In this document: positions 16,984 to 26,316 of the stretch, in pieces | Numbering within the stretch: position 1 is the first letter of the stretch | Layout of the letters: each line of letters begins with the position of its first letter | Source: Mucilaginibacter sp. 14171R-50 | GTDB lineage: Bacteria > Bacteroidota > Bacteroidia > Sphingobacteriales > Sphingobacteriaceae | Assembly: GCF_010093045.1 (NCBI RefSeq) | Contig: NZ_CP048115.1 | Coordinates: 1 to 64,000, forward strand | DNA length: 64,000 bases | Direction: 5' to 3' | Notes under the pieces: generated by a model | Seen by the model: only the letters and a program-made list of their open reading frames with translations | Told to the model about the DNA's origin: nothing | Databases searched by the model: none | Translations under genes and position numbers: made by a program

Positions 16984-17697
16984 TTAAAACCGGGTGTATA
17001 TGGCCGCTTGTAAAACATGGTTAAAGTAGCTACCGGCCGTTTGCTGTACAAACTGGTTAAGGTAACCTACCTCTACATCGGCCTTTTTATGCACCCGGTA
17101 TCCAACAGCTGCATATGCGCGGTTCTGATCAAAAAAATGATTATTTACCTTATGGTTGTTTTGCACATTAACCATAACCTCGTTTTGCAGGCCTACAAAC
17201 GGGCCCTTGGTAAAGGTCTCGGCTTTTTTTAGCGGGATTACGGCCCTTGCAAAGTAGCGCACACGCTGGGCAAAGTAGTGGTCGGTTTTATTGGTGGTGT
17301 TACCCAAAAAACGCTGTTCTAACCGTAAACGGTGCTGTAGCGTAGCGGCCTTGCTTATTTTTGTATTAATGATAAGCTGTTGCCAGATACGGCTCTCGGG
17401 CCGGAATGTTTTTGCCCCGGTTGGCAAATGGTTGTTGGCTGAGATATAAGCATAACCCAAAGCAGCCATTTTATTATTGTCGAAATAGTAGTTCACCGAA
17501 GGGCGAAGTAATACGTTTTGCAAATAATCGTAATGGTTCGCCGAGCGGAACTGAGCGTCAAACGACATGCCCCATTTATCTGAAAACTTTTGTGTGTGAA
17601 ATAATGCCGCCCAGCCTGAAAAACGGTTTTGCTGCGCGAATAATTTACCAGGGATGGCCAAGCCGATAAGTAATAGTAGTATCAGTGTTTTTTTCAT
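16984..17697 (-). CDS. DUF2490 outer-membrane beta-barrel protein
   Basis: A 237-residue exported protein with a signal peptide (residues 1-21, ending LFAQ). The rest alternates aromatic and polar residues in beta-strand fashion and carries the DUF2490 pattern WQQLIINTKIS...LQHRLRLEQRFLGN...FAQRVRYFARAVIPL. It ends in an aromatic residue, as barrel proteins often do. A paralogue lies at 58530-59267. DUF2490 proteins are presumed outer-membrane barrels of unknown function. Confidence 0.85.
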   Translation of the reverse strand: MKKTLILLLLIGLAIPGKLFAQQNRFSGWAALFHTQKFSDKWGMSFDAQFRSANHYDYLQNVLLRPSVNYYFDNNKMAALGYAYISANNHLPTGAKTFRPESRIWQQLIINTKISKAATLQHRLRLEQRFLGNTTNKTDHYFAQRVRYFARAVIPLKKAETFTKGPFVGLQNEVMVNVQNNHKVNNHFFDQNRAYAAVGYRVHKKADVEVGYLNQFVQQTAGSYFNHVLQAAIYTRF

Positions 17698-17821
17698 AGG
17701 GAGATAGATGTATACGGCGAAGATAAAAAACTATGCTTATCTGAAAAAAAGTTTATCATTCTAAGCAGCAGCCAGGGGTAGACACTGCGTTATCAAAGCC
17801 GATGTACAAGCCAAATGATTC

Positions 17822-18844
17822 CTAATCCTTAAACCTTGCCACCTGCTTACGGCCAATGTCGTACGTTAGGCGGAATGCTTCCTGGTTGCTGAACCGTCCA
17901 GGGGTGTTATGCAGGCTTAATACAAATTGCCCCCTTAAACCGTTCGCTATAAACGGCGTATAAATAATATCTAAACGGTTATACGTTTTATACTGATAAT
18001 AAGCATCACCAAAAGCGATGTGGTGGCCATCGCCTTTATAAAATTCATCGTTAAGGGCAAAGCGTTTATAGCTGGCGTAAGCGGCCAATACAAGGCCCTT
18101 TGGTTTCTGCCACCCGTCTACTCCCCGGCTGCGCTCTAATGAAAGCATGCCGCCGGCCTCGAAGCTAAGCGAATCTAAAAACGTTTTATGGCTTAAATTT
18201 GCACCCAGCCTGATCTGCGCAGCGCCGTTATCGCGTATATGGTCATCAGGAATGGCGATTGCCGGGCCTGCATCGTGCAACAAAAAGAAATAATGCGACA
18301 CATAAAATGGCCCACTCAATGATGGCTGGTACTTCCCCGAAAAACCAAACAGGAACTGCTCTCTGTCCACATTGGTTTGGCGGCTCACCCAGTCTATCCA
18401 AACAGTTTCGGTAATATGGCTGCTTTTAAATCGCGTTAGCAAACCCTCTACATCGGGCCGGTAATAACGCAGCGTATCATTCAGCATGGCGCGGGGGTAA
18501 TCGGTAAGTAACCCTTCGCGCGAAAAAGCGCCGGCGTTGAACAGCCATTTCTTTCCGGTGTGGCTATAATAGGCTACCGGGTTTACCCGTACAAAAAAAG
18601 GGTTGCCGCCAAACTCGTGCAGGGCATTGGCGCCAAAAATAAAATGATTGGCGCTATCAATATTAAAACCAACATCGGCAGCGATGCGAACACCCGAATA
18701 GGTACGCGAGCGGGTCACAAACTCTTTATACTCACGATTATCAAAAAAACCCATTCCATTTATATGGAAATCTACATTTTGCGCCCGTGCAGCGCCTGCG
18801 GTTAATACTGGTATTAGTAGAGTGAAGTATATCTTCCTGATCAT
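17822..18844 (-). CDS. Exported beta-rich protein of unknown function, probably outer membrane
   Basis: A 340-residue protein with a signal peptide (residues 1-21, ending ARAQ). I do not recognise a named family. The mature part is rich in Tyr, Phe and Gly with alternating strand patterns, for example VNPVAYYSHTGKKWLFNAGAF and AAYASYKRFALNDEFY. There are repeated short loops and few Cys, which fits a beta-barrel. It is followed 12 bp upstream on the chromosome by the GT39-like gene, which is transcribed towards it, so the two may be co-transcribed. Confidence 0.7.
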   Translation of the reverse strand: MIRKIYFTLLIPVLTAGAARAQNVDFHINGMGFFDNREYKEFVTRSRTYSGVRIAADVGFNIDSANHFIFGANALHEFGGNPFFVRVNPVAYYSHTGKKWLFNAGAFSREGLLTDYPRAMLNDTLRYYRPDVEGLLTRFKSSHITETVWIDWVSRQTNVDREQFLFGFSGKYQPSLSGPFYVSHYFFLLHDAGPAIAIPDDHIRDNGAAQIRLGANLSHKTFLDSLSFEAGGMLSLERSRGVDGWQKPKGLVLAAYASYKRFALNDEFYKGDGHHIAFGDAYYQYKTYNRLDIIYTPFIANGLRGQFVLSLHNTPGRFSNQEAFRLTYDIGRKQVARFKD

Positions 18845-18856
18845 GCTGTATCGTAA

Positions 18857-20587
18857 TTATTCAACTGTAAACTTTATTATGCCGCTGTTTTTACTGCCCG
18901 TAAACGGCTCGGTACGTATGGAAAAAAACAAGTCGAATATGCCTTTGTGTATCGGGACGTTCACTGTCATTTTATAATGCAGGCTTTGGCCCGGCGTAAA
19001 TGCAAGGTTATTGAAAGCGCTATCGGCCGGCTGCACGCTTACCGGTGTAACATGGGTAAAAAAGCAAGCCTCTAAAATTACCGGGTGCTTGTAACCGGCG
19101 TTGGTAAAATTAACTGCAAAAGGATATGGATTAGTAACAGTAAGGTCAAAATGTACCTTTTGCCCGGGCTTGGCTTTTATTTCGGTTTTCCCCGCATCTA
19201 TAGCTATCTTTTGGTAAGTACGGGTATCATCAACCCAACCGCCGTACCAGGTACCTGCATCGCATTTTATACTATCGGTAGTAACGCCCGGCATTTTGTA
19301 CTTAAGCAGATAGTATGTACGCTGATGCTGTAAACTGTCTTCCATTGGCCAGATATCAAACATGGTGCGCCCGTAATAGCGCGAATCGTATCCAAATCCT
19401 TTAAGGCTGTTGGTGTAAAAGCTGTACTTTGACGGATTTTGAAAACCTTCGTCCATCACTACGAAAGCGTTGCCGGCCTTTTGGCGTACCAGGTTCGCCC
19501 ATTCATGAAAACCAAAATAGCTTTTTAGCGCCTCTGCTTTTTTAATAAAAGGGAAGCCCGCTATCAACGATAAACGCAGGACGAGGATCAATGCAATATT
19601 GGCTAAAGCCAGCAGGTAAAACCATCTTGCGTTAAAGTTCTCCCGTTTAAAGCTGATCAATACTAAACATATTAATGGAATAAATGCAATGAGCGTATAA
19701 TGCGGTTGAACGTTAACCTTTAAGGTGTTTAGCAGGAAAAAGCCGAAGGTGCCTACAGCATTTACCATCAGGCAACGGGTAAAAACATCTGTTATTTTTG
19801 TAGTAAAGCCCCGATAAAACAGGTACCAGCTCATCAATGCGCCGCCAAGCAAAAGCTGCCCTAAAATAAATGTTGTGCTTATGCTAATATTGTACCCAAA
19901 TGCTGACGAACGCTCGAACAGTTGATAATTTACTGCCGGGAATCCACGGTGCATTTGCCATAAGATATGTGGGGTGTACACGATAAGCCCGGTTATAATA
20001 GCCAGGTAAAACGTTTTCCGGGTGAATAATTTAATATTTGATAACAGGGTGAACCCAACAAGCAACACGCCATGATACTTGCTGTAAAGCAAACAGGCAA
20101 CTACTACCCCTATCATAAAAGCGGTTAGCCAGTTATCCTCATCAATATATCGCTGGTACAAGTAGTAAAACAATACCGCGAAAAAAAACAAAGGTGCATC
20201 GGGCGTACTGGTAAAGCCATACACATGAAAAATCAATACGCCGGAAATCAGCACTATAAACCATTTGGTACTTACAGCGTATTTTTTTACGATAAGCCAT
20301 AGCAGGTAGATGGCAAGGCTATTAGAAAGTATCGTTATCAGCCGCACGCCCAGTTCGTTATGAAAAAGCATATCGCCTGCTTTGATGAAAAGCGCCACCA
20401 TAGGCGGATGATAGAAATACCCCCAATCCAGTTTTTGGGCGAACATCCAATAGTAAGCCTCGTCGGCGTGCAGTTCCAGGGCATAAGCCTGCACGGTATT
20501 CAATATCGCCCAGCCTAATATAAAATAGCACAAGGGCCTGTTTAACTGTATTGAACTATTTATTTTAGCTGCCGGCATTGTTTGCAA
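18857..20587 (-). CDS. ArnT/PMT-like membrane glycosyltransferase with C-terminal beta domain
   Basis: A 576-residue integral membrane protein. The N-terminal ~360 residues hold about ten hydrophobic segments. The first loop carries LHADEAYYWMFAQKLDWGYFYHPP, the catalytic acidic loop of GT39/ArnT-type enzymes, which transfer sugars from polyprenyl phosphate to lipids or proteins at the outer face of the membrane. The family usually ends near the membrane part plus a periplasmic domain. Here the last ~120 residues (KPGQKVHFDLTVTNPYPFAVNF onward) look like an Ig-like beta-sandwich. Acceptor unknown. An alternative start is Met4. Confidence 0.85.
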   Translation of the reverse strand: MQTMPAAKINSSIQLNRPLCYFILGWAILNTVQAYALELHADEAYYWMFAQKLDWGYFYHPPMVALFIKAGDMLFHNELGVRLITILSNSLAIYLLWLIVKKYAVSTKWFIVLISGVLIFHVYGFTSTPDAPLFFFAVLFYYLYQRYIDEDNWLTAFMIGVVVACLLYSKYHGVLLVGFTLLSNIKLFTRKTFYLAIITGLIVYTPHILWQMHRGFPAVNYQLFERSSAFGYNISISTTFILGQLLLGGALMSWYLFYRGFTTKITDVFTRCLMVNAVGTFGFFLLNTLKVNVQPHYTLIAFIPLICLVLISFKRENFNARWFYLLALANIALILVLRLSLIAGFPFIKKAEALKSYFGFHEWANLVRQKAGNAFVVMDEGFQNPSKYSFYTNSLKGFGYDSRYYGRTMFDIWPMEDSLQHQRTYYLLKYKMPGVTTDSIKCDAGTWYGGWVDDTRTYQKIAIDAGKTEIKAKPGQKVHFDLTVTNPYPFAVNFTNAGYKHPVILEACFFTHVTPVSVQPADSAFNNLAFTPGQSLHYKMTVNVPIHKGIFDLFFSIRTEPFTGSKNSGIIKFTVE

Positions 20588-20698
20588 AGGTAAAATAAAA
20601 GCAACATGCGCAAATATGTATTCGCCACGCCAATTTGGATATTAAGGGTTATCCGTGGCGGTATAAACAGGCAGATGTTATAAGGGAAAGTTAATCAA

Positions 20699-21280
20699 TT
20701 ATATTTCACCGTCTAAATTAAAGCAAGTGCGGCAACGGGCTTCGTAAGTTTCTTTTTCGCCCAACAGTATCCGGCGCTCATTTGGCACCAGGCGATATGA
20801 GTACATGGCCTGCTGGCCGCATTTTACACACACCGCGTGCAGCTTTGTAACCGAATCGGCAATAGCCATTATACGTGGCATGCTTCCAAAAGGGCGGCCC
20901 TTAAAATCCATATCAAGGCCGGCAACAATAACCCTTACGCCACTATTTGCAAGGGCCAGGCAAACCTGGGGTAATTCATCGTCGAAAAACTGGGCTTCAT
21001 CGATCCCTACAACCTGGATGTGCTCGGCAAGCGGCAAAATTTCGGCTGCCTTACCAACCGCCTTTGATGGAATAGAAGTAAGATTATGCGATACCAGGGC
21101 ACTTTTATCGTAACGTGTATCGGCTAAAGGACTAAAAATTTCTACATTAACTTTTGCTATGCGCGCACGGTTAACGCGCCTTATCAACTCCTCGGTTTTA
21201 CCCGAAAACATTGATCCACAGACAACTTCAATACTCCCGCCAATCTCGTCCCGCCTTTTAAAAATCTCCTGATTGTACAA
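20699..21280 (-). CDS. tdk: Thymidine kinase
   Basis: A 193-residue type II thymidine kinase, phosphorylating thymidine to dTMP in the pyrimidine salvage pathway. The P-loop CGSMFSGKTEEL (about residues 21-32), the Walker B-like GIDEAQFF, and paired cysteines of the structural zinc site (CVKCG near 147 and CRTC near 184) are all present. The length is normal. It diverges from the acidic coiled-coil gene at 21358 across a 77-bp gap. Confidence 0.96.
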   Translation of the reverse strand: MYNQEIFKRRDEIGGSIEVVCGSMFSGKTEELIRRVNRARIAKVNVEIFSPLADTRYDKSALVSHNLTSIPSKAVGKAAEILPLAEHIQVVGIDEAQFFDDELPQVCLALANSGVRVIVAGLDMDFKGRPFGSMPRIMAIADSVTKLHAVCVKCGQQAMYSYRLVPNERRILLGEKETYEARCRTCFNLDGEI

Positions 21281-21357
21281 CGTCTCAATTCTTTTGTGAG
21301 GGGCTAATATCAGAATTTTATGCTATTTTTGAGAAGCAATTTTCTAACATTAAAGCC

Positions 21358-22425
21358 ATGAAGCAGCAGGAAGTATTTAGAAAGACCGGCGCAATAATTA
21401 AAGAACTTAACGAGCAATATGAGTATCTGCAAAACACTGCAGATAACCTTAACGACCTTGAACTGGAACTGTTTGTTGCCAACACCCACTTTTTAAAAGA
21501 TCATGCCGAAATATTAAGAAAACTTAACCTTCAAAAGGAGCAGTTACAGCATACGCTGCCCCCGCACGTTGAAGAAAAAAAGCAACCCGAAACGATACGG
21601 GAACAACCGGAACCGCAAAAACCTGTGGTTGAGGAAATAAAGAAAGCCGTTACCTATGAGCCTAAATATTTCGAGCCCCTGGTACAACAGGTAAAACCAA
21701 TCATAACGGATCGCGCATGGTCTAAACCGGGCCCCGAAAAAACCACGCAGCCCGAACCTGTTAAATTGGACATTACACCGGTTAATGAAGAAACACCTGC
21801 ACCGGAAATAGATTTGCATACCGGCAGTGATGCGGACAGCTATTCGTTTGAGCGCGAAGAGCCGGAAACCATACGGCACGAACTGATTTTAGATGAGGCC
21901 GAAGACTGGGACGAAGAAGAAGAGGTTGTACCGGTGGTTACTGCCGACAAAACCAGGAAATTTCCGGAGGTGACCATGGAGAATATTTTAGACGGCGAAA
22001 TTATTGCCGCTGACGATGAAACCGCAGAACCGAATATTGTGCCTACCAACCCCGAGCCGGTTATTGACAATACACCAAAAGTTAAGGCCGAGGAACCAGC
22101 TGAAGCGCAAAAGGTGCTTACCTTAAATCAAAAAATGTCGGCGCAATTAAGGGGAGATCAAATAACCGTTTCCGAGCCCGCCGAAGCACCCGTAAAAGAT
22201 ATCAAAACAATTATAAGCCTTAACGATAAGCTGCTGTTTGTAAAAGACCTTTTTAATGGTTACAGCCTTGCTTACAGCGAAGCGATTGAAATAGTGAACC
22301 GCTTCTCGAGTTTTGAAGAAGCCGACCGTTTCCTGAAAACCAATTACGTAACCAAAAATAACTGGGAGGGTAAAAAGGCAACCGCCGATAAGTTTTATGC
22401 TTTGTTAAAAAGGCGCTACGCGTAG
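21358..22425 (+). CDS. Acidic protein of unknown function with N-terminal coiled coil
   Basis: A 355-residue cytosolic protein without a signal peptide. Residues 1-70 are a likely coiled coil (KELNEQYEYLQNTADNLNDLELELF). Residues ~80-270 form a low-complexity region rich in Pro, Glu and Asp, probably disordered. The last ~80 residues are ordered (SLNDKLLFVKDLFNGYSLAYSEAIEIVNRF, then FYALLKRRYA) and look like the conserved part. I cannot name a family. The end overlaps the convergent rodA stop by 10 bp. Confidence 0.7.
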   Translation: MKQQEVFRKTGAIIKELNEQYEYLQNTADNLNDLELELFVANTHFLKDHAEILRKLNLQKEQLQHTLPPHVEEKKQPETIREQPEPQKPVVEEIKKAVTYEPKYFEPLVQQVKPIITDRAWSKPGPEKTTQPEPVKLDITPVNEETPAPEIDLHTGSDADSYSFEREEPETIRHELILDEAEDWDEEEEVVPVVTADKTRKFPEVTMENILDGEIIAADDETAEPNIVPTNPEPVIDNTPKVKAEEPAEAQKVLTLNQKMSAQLRGDQITVSEPAEAPVKDIKTIISLNDKLLFVKDLFNGYSLAYSEAIEIVNRFSSFEEADRFLKTNYVTKNNWEGKKATADKFYALLKRRYA

Positions 22426-23687
22426 ATCATACCCATCCGGTTCGAATCGAGTTTTAGCAGGATAAACAGTAATATGGTAAAACTCCATAACGATGAGCCG
22501 CCATAGCTGATAAAGGGCAACGGGATGCCTATAACCGGCATATATCCTATGGCCATGGCAATATTGATAACCACGTGGCAAAATATGATAGATGCCACAC
22601 CATAGCCATAAATACGCGAAAATGGGGCGCGCTGCCGCTCGGCTATCATTATTATCCGCAGCAGTAAAAAAAGGTATAAGCCCAATACTACAACCGAGCC
22701 TGCAAAACCCCACTCCTCGCCCACAGTACAAAATATAAAGTCGGTGCTTTGCGCGGGCACAAAGGAGTATTTGGTTTGAGTGCCCTGCAAGTACCCTTTG
22801 CCCCATATACGGCCTGAACCAATAGCTATTTTTGATTGATTTTGGTTATAACCTACGCCGCGCAGATCTTTAGAGAGCCCGAGTACTTCATCTATACGCA
22901 CACGCTGGTGTGGTTTTAAACCATGGTAGTAAAGTGGTTTAACACAAAAAACAAAACCAATAGATAATATAGCGGCAATGATAAGGCCTGTTGCAAACTT
23001 TCGGTTACGGCTAAACATCAGCAACAGCAACACAGCTGCCGCAATTATTGCTATAATAATATACCACACGTTTATTAGCAAAGCCGATACAAATAGTGTC
23101 GCCAGCAAGCCTATTACGATCAGGAAATAAACTGATAAACCTTCGCGGTAAAGTACAAATATCAATGAGCAGAATACAAGGGTCGATCCATCGTCCGGCT
23201 GCAGCTTTATCAGCATCATGGGCAGCAAAATAATACCGCCCGCTATCAGAAATGATTTGGGGTCGGTAACCTTTACATTCGTGGCGCTCAGGTATCGCGC
23301 CAGCAACAAACAGGTTGCAAATTTGGCAAACTCCGACGGTTGCAGTCTAAACCCGCCGCCCATATCGATCCACGCCTGGTTGCCACCTACATTGTGCCCG
23401 GCAATCAGTACAATAAACAGCAAAATAACGGTCACTATGTAAAACGCCGGTGCCAGCGCAGACAAAAAACGGCTCTCGAGCAAGAGTATGACCGTACCGA
23501 TAACCAACGCCGAAACAATATAAATAAACTGCTTACCATATTCGGTGCTCATATCTATCAAACTGCTATGGCTTTCGTCGTATACGGCGGCGCGGATATT
23601 GAACCAGCCAATAACGCACAGCGCCAGATAGATAAACACTGTTACCCAATCTACATTAAAAAAGAAACTTCGCTGCTGGTTATTCAT
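22416..23687 (-). CDS. rodA: Rod-shape SEDS peptidoglycan polymerase RodA
   Basis: About 423 residues from the ATG at 23687 (MNNQQRSFFFNVDW); the frame is open a further 96 bases upstream, but that part lies inside mrdA. RodA is the SEDS-family glycosyltransferase of the elongasome and works with PBP2. About ten membrane segments and the SEDS signatures GNQAWIDMGGGFRLQPSEFAK and PIIGIPLPFISYGGSS-like (here MPVIGIPLPFISYGGSS) are present. The start overlaps the mrdA stop by 8 bp (ATGAATAA), which suggests translational coupling with its enzymatic partner. Confidence 0.95.
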   Translation of the reverse strand: MNNQQRSFFFNVDWVTVFIYLALCVIGWFNIRAAVYDESHSSLIDMSTEYGKQFIYIVSALVIGTVILLLESRFLSALAPAFYIVTVILLFIVLIAGHNVGGNQAWIDMGGGFRLQPSEFAKFATCLLLARYLSATNVKVTDPKSFLIAGGIILLPMMLIKLQPDDGSTLVFCSLIFVLYREGLSVYFLIVIGLLATLFVSALLINVWYIIIAIIAAAVLLLLMFSRNRKFATGLIIAAILSIGFVFCVKPLYYHGLKPHQRVRIDEVLGLSKDLRGVGYNQNQSKIAIGSGRIWGKGYLQGTQTKYSFVPAQSTDFIFCTVGEEWGFAGSVVVLGLYLFLLLRIIMIAERQRAPFSRIYGYGVASIIFCHVVINIAMAIGYMPVIGIPLPFISYGGSSLWSFTILLFILLKLDSNRMGMIYA

Positions 23688-25797
23688 CGTCCTTTCGTTT
23701 TGGCAGTACCGCGGTAAAATCGGATGTCGTGGTGAGCCTATCAAACCATAGTTGAGAAAGCCCTTCGGCACCTGTTTCGACAAGTTCAGGCCGATATTCT
23801 GTACTTACCCGCAACTCACTGCTGCTGCTTTTTTTTGCGGCATTATTTTGTGCCGATCTAAGGCCGGCTTGCTTAAGTGAATCGGCTTTGTGCTTTTTAA
23901 TCGAATCAGCCTTTACTTTTTTAGCCGAATCGGCCCTCAGTTTGGCTTTATCGGCCGGTTTCAATACAATTTCGGGCAGCAGGTTCTTCTCTATATAATA
24001 GTCTGGGCTGATTCCCGACGGGCGCTTGGATATGCTGCCCCGCAAATACTGCTCAACAATAAAGCTGGCTATTGGTGCCGCCCACGTAGCGCCCTGACCG
24101 GAATTTTCGACCACAACAGCAATGGCTATTTTGGGCTTATCGCGCGGCGCGAAAGCAACAAATACCGAGTTGTCTTTATGGTTCCTGACCTCAGCGGTAC
24201 CGGTTTTGCCGCACATGATGATACCCGGTATTTTTGACCCTTTGGCCGTACCGTAATCAACCACACTTTGCATACCGTTTATAACCGGTTCAAAATATTG
24301 CGAATCGACCCCTACATAGTTGCGTACCTTATACTCGTGTTTTATCACTTTTTTGTCTCCAATAGCCTTTACCAAATGCGGCTTGTAATAATAACCGTGA
24401 TTAGCTATGGTAGCCTCGATATTAGCAAGCTGCAATGGCGTAGCCAACAGTTCGCCCTGCCCAATACCTAATGATATTACAGTGCTTGAACGCCAGCCGC
24501 CCTCACCATATATCTTATCATAGTATGCAGCTTTTGGCAAATTGCCCCGGTTTTCGTTAGGCATGTCAAGGCCCAACTTAGCGCCCAGCCCAAACTTGGC
24601 AACATTATTACGCCAGTAATTAAATGAGGTATCTGTATAACGGGGGCCGCGCCGGTTCACCAGCTTCTCAAAAACCATATCAAAATAACCGTTGCATGAA
24701 TGGGCAACGGCACTGGCCAGGTCTACATTACCATGCACCTCGCCCTGAAAACATTTAATGCGGCGGTTACCTGCCTGGTAGTACCCGGGGCAATGGTAGA
24801 TAGTTTGCGGTGTAATCACCCCTTCCTGCATCGCAATAAGAGCGCTTAGTGGCTTAAATGAAGAGCCGGGCGGATAATATGCCTGAACCGGCCTGGTGAA
24901 AAACGGTTTGTAGGGATCCTTGTATAATTTAGCTGCGTTATTACCGCGTTCGCGGCCTACCAGCAAGTTGGGGTCGTAGGTTGGGCTGCTCACGTAGCAA
25001 AGTATCTCGCCTGTAGATGGTTCTATAGCCACAATACTCCCTACCTTATTTTGCATTAGTTTTTCGCCCAGTTTCTGAATCTTCATATCCAGCGACGATA
25101 TCAGTCGCTCGCCGGCTACAGCAGCTGTATCGTAAGCCCCGTTAGCATAACTGCCTTTTGGCACGTTGTGCGAATCATATATCAAATTACGTACGCCACG
25201 CTGTCCGCGTAAAATGGTTTCGTATGATTTTTCGACGCCGGTGATACCCACATAATCGCCCGGGCTGTAATATCCGCCCGACCGTTTAATAATAGCGTCA
25301 GTAACCTCGCCGATATAACCTAAAAACTGCGCCGCAGCCGAATCGGGATAGCTGCGCACTGAGCGCTGAACCGGGTAAAATCCCTGAAATTCTGACAGCC
25401 TTTCCTGGAAGGCAGCGTAAGATTGCAGCGTAAGTTGTTTTTCAAATACAGATGCCCTGATGGGCGAATAAACCTTTGCCTTTGCAAAGCGCTTATCAAA
25501 GCCTTCTTTGTCAATACCCAAAAGTTTGCAAAATTCAACGGTATCAAATGGCTTTACCTGTTTGGGTACCACCATAATATCGTATATCGGTTCGTTCTGA
25601 ACCATTATTTTGCCGGTACGGTCAAGGATAGGGCCGCGCGCCGGATACTGAACATACCGGCGTACCACATTATTTTGAGCGTACAGAAAATAACGATCGT
25701 CGATCACCTGTATGTAAAATAGCCTGCCCAGCAGTATCAGCAAAAGGGTTATAAATATCCCCGCTATTACATATCTACGCTCAAAAAAACTATTCAT
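23680..25797 (-). CDS. mrdA: Penicillin-binding protein 2 (MrdA) with extended repeat-bearing tail
   Basis: A 705-residue class B PBP, the transpeptidase of the elongasome. It has an N-terminal membrane anchor (about 10-30), a dimerisation/pedestal domain, and a transpeptidase domain with the SxxK motif PGSSFKPL, the SxN motif SCN and the CGKTGTAE motif. The C-terminal ~100 residues are unusual. A Lys/Ala/Asp octad-like repeat (ADSAKKVK, ADSIKKHK, ADSLKQ; about 622-643) is followed by a Ser-rich stretch. A segment around residues 668-691 is encoded by repeat-like DNA. The stop overlaps rodA by 8 bp and mreD lies directly upstream with no gap. Confidence 0.95.
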   Translation of the reverse strand: MNSFFERRYVIAGIFITLLLILLGRLFYIQVIDDRYFLYAQNNVVRRYVQYPARGPILDRTGKIMVQNEPIYDIMVVPKQVKPFDTVEFCKLLGIDKEGFDKRFAKAKVYSPIRASVFEKQLTLQSYAAFQERLSEFQGFYPVQRSVRSYPDSAAAQFLGYIGEVTDAIIKRSGGYYSPGDYVGITGVEKSYETILRGQRGVRNLIYDSHNVPKGSYANGAYDTAAVAGERLISSLDMKIQKLGEKLMQNKVGSIVAIEPSTGEILCYVSSPTYDPNLLVGRERGNNAAKLYKDPYKPFFTRPVQAYYPPGSSFKPLSALIAMQEGVITPQTIYHCPGYYQAGNRRIKCFQGEVHGNVDLASAVAHSCNGYFDMVFEKLVNRRGPRYTDTSFNYWRNNVAKFGLGAKLGLDMPNENRGNLPKAAYYDKIYGEGGWRSSTVISLGIGQGELLATPLQLANIEATIANHGYYYKPHLVKAIGDKKVIKHEYKVRNYVGVDSQYFEPVINGMQSVVDYGTAKGSKIPGIIMCGKTGTAEVRNHKDNSVFVAFAPRDKPKIAIAVVVENSGQGATWAAPIASFIVEQYLRGSISKRPSGISPDYYIEKNLLPEIVLKPADKAKLRADSAKKVKADSIKKHKADSLKQAGLRSAQNNAAKKSSSSELRVSTEYRPELVETGAEGLSQLWFDRLTTTSDFTAVLPKRKDDE
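23725..23795. repeat. Degenerate inverted repeat (GGCCTGAACTTGTCGAA type) inside mrdA
   Basis: On the minus strand the word GGCCTGAACTTGTCGAA is followed about 25 nt later by a degenerate inverted partner (plus-strand GGTGAGCCTATCAAACCA). Both resemble the CCTGAGCTTGTCGAAGG family of intergenic repeats I know from Bacteroidota. Here it lies within the last 40 codons of mrdA. Confidence 0.5.
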
Positions 25798-26316
25798 TTA
25801 TTTACGCTCTTTCTTTCTGAAAAACAACAAGCCCGAAACCAGCATCAAAAATACTGTAAATATTGAACTCAATAAAAACCGGCTTAGTGTATAGGTAATT
25901 TCAGATAACCTGAAAACTTCCAGATTGAAGAGGAAGAAATGATGAAAGAGCGTAAGCACAAGTGCATAAGTAAAAAACCAAGTGAAACCCATAATGCTCA
26001 GGGTGGGCTCGGGCTCGTTATCAAAGCCATCTTTTTGTACGGTTATACTAATAAAAAGTACGCGCACAAAGGCAAGCAGCGTACAGGCAGCAGCATGCAG
26101 GCCGGGGGTATCATAAAAAGCATCAATGGTTAAACCCAATATAAAGGCCAGCGCAAAAAGTACCAGGTTGGGTGTTTCAAAAGGCAGCAACAGTATAAAA
26201 AGAATGTACAGGTATGGCACCGCTAAATTATACAGCGAAATATTTTTAAGTAAAAAAACCTGCAGCAGGACAAGTATTACAAATCGCGACAGGTTTATCA
26301 AAATTATCCTACTCAT
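25798..26316 (-). CDS. mreD: Rod shape-determining protein MreD
   Basis: About 172 residues from the ATG at 26316 (MSRIILINLSRF). The upstream-extended frame would add a basic leader that overlaps mreC. It is an integral membrane component of the elongasome, with about five or six hydrophobic segments and a short cytosolic tail ending KKERK. Sequence identity in this family is low, so the call rests on size, topology and the position between mreC and mrdA. The ATG overlaps the mreC stop by 8 bp (ATGAGTAG). Confidence 0.9.
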   Translation of the reverse strand: MSRIILINLSRFVILVLLQVFLLKNISLYNLAVPYLYILFILLLPFETPNLVLFALAFILGLTIDAFYDTPGLHAAACTLLAFVRVLFISITVQKDGFDNEPEPTLSIMGFTWFFTYALVLTLFHHFFLFNLEVFRLSEITYTLSRFLLSSIFTVFLMLVSGLLFFRKKERK

